A stretch of DNA of 43,874 nt from Ruminococcus sp. (GTDB lineage: Bacteria; Bacillota; Clostridia; Oscillospirales; Ruminococcaceae): assembly GCA_029055625.1 (NCBI GenBank), contig JAIDCY010000058.1, positions 1-43,874 on the forward strand, written 5' to 3'. Both the position numbers and the translations under genes were made by a program. Positions 42,373 through 43,874 of this stretch are shown here, in pieces (within the stretch, counting starts at the first letter, position 1; each line of letters begins with the position of its first letter). The notes beneath the pieces are model-generated. The model did not search any database and was not told the origin of the DNA. It saw only the letters and a program-made list of their open reading frames with translations.

Positions 42373-42389
42373 TTGTGCAATCTGCACAA
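42373..42389. promoter_or_regulatory. Inverted repeat upstream of the MinD-like gene
   Basis: TTGTGCA-ATC-TGCACAA is a perfect 7-3-7 palindrome; a further half, TTGCACAA, occurs at about 42414-42421. It may be an operator for the MinD-like or radical SAM gene. Regulator unknown. Confidence 0.5.
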
Positions 42390-42447
42390 CAAGAACCGTT
42401 ATAATGCGTTAAATTGCACAATCTTATGATTTCCGGCAAAAACTTCT

Positions 42448-42476
42448 TTGACATTCAAAGTATTCTGTGGTATAAT
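42448..42476 (+). promoter_or_regulatory. Promoter of the MinD-like gene
   Basis: TTGACA at 42448-42453, 17-bp spacer, TATAAT at 42471-42476. Confidence 0.85.
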
Positions 42477-42525
42477 TAATGATAACATATTCCGGATTTT
42501 TACAATCAGAAAGGATTTTTTTATT

Positions 42526-43272
42526 ATGCTTGACAACTCTAAAATTATCGCCGTAACGTCTGGTAAAGGCGGTACTGGCAAATCTACCATATGTTCAGGA
42601 TTAGGATATACACTCGCCAAGCAGGGACAGCGTACCCTGATAATTGAACTTGATTTCGGTCTGCGGTGTATTGATATAATGTTCGGACTTCAGGACAAAA
42701 TAGAACACGATTTAAGCGACGTCCTCAACGGCAGTATGAACGTGCTTGATGCCTGCTCAAGAGTTCCGATGGCTTCAAACCTCGAAATTCTCTGTGCTCC
42801 GAAAACCCTCACTCCTGTTACCGCCGAACAGATTTATACTATATGCCGTTCAGTAAAGAAATACTACGACTATATAATAATAGATACCGGAGCAGGTATA
42901 AACTCGCACGTCTTCGACATAGTGGAACAGGCAAACTTAATTCTTGTTGTATCAACTCCTGACCAGGTATGCATACGTGACGCCTCGCTGATGTCGGATG
43001 AATTTTACAATCGGGGAAACAAAAGCCAGCGACTTATAATTAACAAAGTAAGTAAAAAAGTAATCGGAAAATCGCTTGTAAAGAACCTCGACGAGATAAT
43101 AGACAAAGTGGGAGTGCAGTTAATCGGAGTTATTCCTGAAGATTTCAAGCTGACGGTTTCCACCGCAAAGGGTGACCCTATCCCCACGGAATCAGACGCC
43201 CTGCTTGCTTTCGACGCCATTTCAAAGAGATTAAGGGGAGATTTCGTACCGCTTACTATAAAAAGTAAATAA
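42526..43272 (+). CDS. minD: MinD-like ParA-family ATPase without the C-terminal membrane helix
   Basis: The protein (248 aa) has the deviant Walker A motif SGKGGTGKST (K14 and K19), a Walker A' in LIIELDFGLRCIDIMFGL (MinD: DxDxGLRNLD), IIIDTGAGI (MinD: DSPAGI), and VVSTPDQVCIRDA. MinD places the division site with MinC. The protein ends RGDFVPLTIKSK and lacks the amphipathic helix that attaches MinD to membranes; the protein is about 20 residues shorter than E. coli MinD. There is no minC or minE beside it. It could be a soluble MinD paralogue. Start is ATG 42526 (AAAGGA upstream); the ATG at 42448 lies in the -35 box. Confidence 0.87.
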   Translation: MLDNSKIIAVTSGKGGTGKSTICSGLGYTLAKQGQRTLIIELDFGLRCIDIMFGLQDKIEHDLSDVLNGSMNVLDACSRVPMASNLEILCAPKTLTPVTAEQIYTICRSVKKYYDYIIIDTGAGINSHVFDIVEQANLILVVSTPDQVCIRDASLMSDEFYNRGNKSQRLIINKVSKKVIGKSLVKNLDEIIDKVGVQLIGVIPEDFKLTVSTAKGDPIPTESDALLAFDAISKRLRGDFVPLTIKSK

Positions 43273-43318
43273 AAAATTCATAATTAAGAATGCGTAATTA
43301 TGAATTATTCATTAATTC
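43273..43318. repeat. AT-rich palindromic intergenic repeat
   Basis: TTCATAATTAAGAATGCG and TAATTATGAATTATTCATTA between the MinD-like gene and mgsA. Confidence 0.5.
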
Positions 43319-43355
43319 AAATAACTTCCGTTGATACGGAGAAAGGAAACAAATA

Positions 43356-43757
43356 ATGAATATTGCAATCATAGCACACGATGCAAAAAAAGAACTTATG
43401 GTCCAGTTCTGTAGTGCATACTGCGGGATTTTATCGAAACACTCGCTGATAGCAACGAATACTACAGGGAAGCAGGTCGGCGAGGCTACCGGATTACCTA
43501 TAAAGAAATGCCTCAGCGGACAGGGCGGTGCGGAACAGATAGTATCATTACTTTCATGTAATCAGGTGGATATACTTTTATTTTTCCGTGACCCTAACAA
43601 TCCACGCACTAACGACGTTCACGGTATGAACCTTTTACGCCTCTGTGACGTGCATAATGTACCGGTTGCGACAAACATTGCCACAGCGGAAGCTTTAATA
43701 CTTGCCCTCGAACGTGGTGACCTCGACTGGCGGAAAATGGGAACACTAAGCATTTAA
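43356..43757 (+). CDS. mgsA: Methylglyoxal synthase
   Basis: Converts dihydroxyacetone phosphate to methylglyoxal and phosphate, a bypass that relieves sugar-phosphate stress. The 133-aa protein is typical: IAIIAHDAKKELMVQFC, LIATNTTGKQVGEATGL, SGQGGAEQIVSLL (phosphate site), FFRDPNNPRTNDVHGMNLLR with the catalytic aspartate region, and VPVATNIATAEALILAL. Start is preceded by GAGAAAGGA. It follows the MinD-like gene in the same direction, 83 nt away, and a terminator closes it. Confidence 0.95.
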   Translation: MNIAIIAHDAKKELMVQFCSAYCGILSKHSLIATNTTGKQVGEATGLPIKKCLSGQGGAEQIVSLLSCNQVDILLFFRDPNNPRTNDVHGMNLLRLCDVHNVPVATNIATAEALILALERGDLDWRKMGTLSI

Positions 43758-43802
43758 AACAATTAATAATTAACAATTAAGAATGCATAATTGAAAAATT
43801 TT

Positions 43803-43845
43803 TCAGGGCGGAGGGAAAAACTATTCTTTGCCCTGATTTTTTATT
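43803..43845 (+). terminator. Terminator after mgsA
   Basis: TCAGGGC / GCCCTGA stem with additional inner pairs, followed by TTTTTTATT. Confidence 0.85.
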
Positions 43846-43874
43846 CTCACGAAAGAATCAGATTTAAATTATTA

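Overview
The window looks like a chromosomal segment of a low-GC, obligately fermentative Firmicute close to cellulosome-forming Ruminococcus (R. flavefaciens-like). The reasons are a secreted GH9-dockerin-GH16 enzyme, pyruvate formate-lyase with a Rex-type operator, meso-diaminopimelate dehydrogenase, a sensory-type [FeFe] hydrogenase, strong Shine-Dalgarno sites and sharp sigma-A promoters. The genus call is inference from gene content. No rRNA, tRNA, integrase, transposase or CRISPR array was seen.

Layout. 1-3790 (minus): a queuosine operon, queD-queE-folE-unknown-queC, behind a consensus promoter, a preQ1-I-like riboswitch candidate and a terminator; a start-less hsdS fragment lies directly downstream and runs off the window. 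3810-7950 (minus): AI-2E-family exporter, degenerate GGDEF protein and CPA2 antiporter. 8118-11948 (plus): a 1-phosphofructokinase-like gene, then a split pyruvate formate-lyase. The 684-aa PFL body has the Cys-Cys pair but no glycyl-radical domain; a 75-aa acidic ORF follows, then a separate 80-aa glycyl-radical protein. 11987-16717 (minus): ddh, a sensory hydrogenase paired with a DivIVA-like coiled-coil protein, and an unknown gene. 16864-23754 (plus): AraC-type regulator, a 624-bp gap with 202-bp tandem repeats, the GH9-dockerin-GH16 enzyme and a large binding lipoprotein. 23825-24592 (minus): an amino-acid-type binding lipoprotein whose two halves are in circularly permuted order. 24792-28817 (plus): MarR regulator plus a heterodimeric ABC exporter.

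28973-38848 is the most unusual block. The minus-strand operon hen1-pnkp-Pro/Gln-rich protein-DUF7674-like protein encodes RNA repair. It is divergent from a plus-strand set: Ter-type kinase with zinc ribbon, PP2C phosphatase, manA, TerD with a Pro/Gln-rich arm, and an AIM24-family protein. The two promoters face away from each other with 41 bp between their -35 boxes, and the arms of the Pro/Gln-rich protein and of TerD share an RY-x-VPVQ-x-MPL motif. I infer one stress-response system in which kinase/phosphatase signalling and Ter proteins are linked to repair of cleaved RNA.

38941-43757: an ECF sigma factor with a Thr-rich membrane partner, a nitroreductase, a YhcC-type radical SAM protein (minus), a MinD-like ATPase without the usual C-terminal membrane helix, and methylglyoxal synthase. 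AT-rich palindromic repeats sit in many intergenic gaps, and most promoters share a TGATATAAT extended -10 with a 17-bp spacer.
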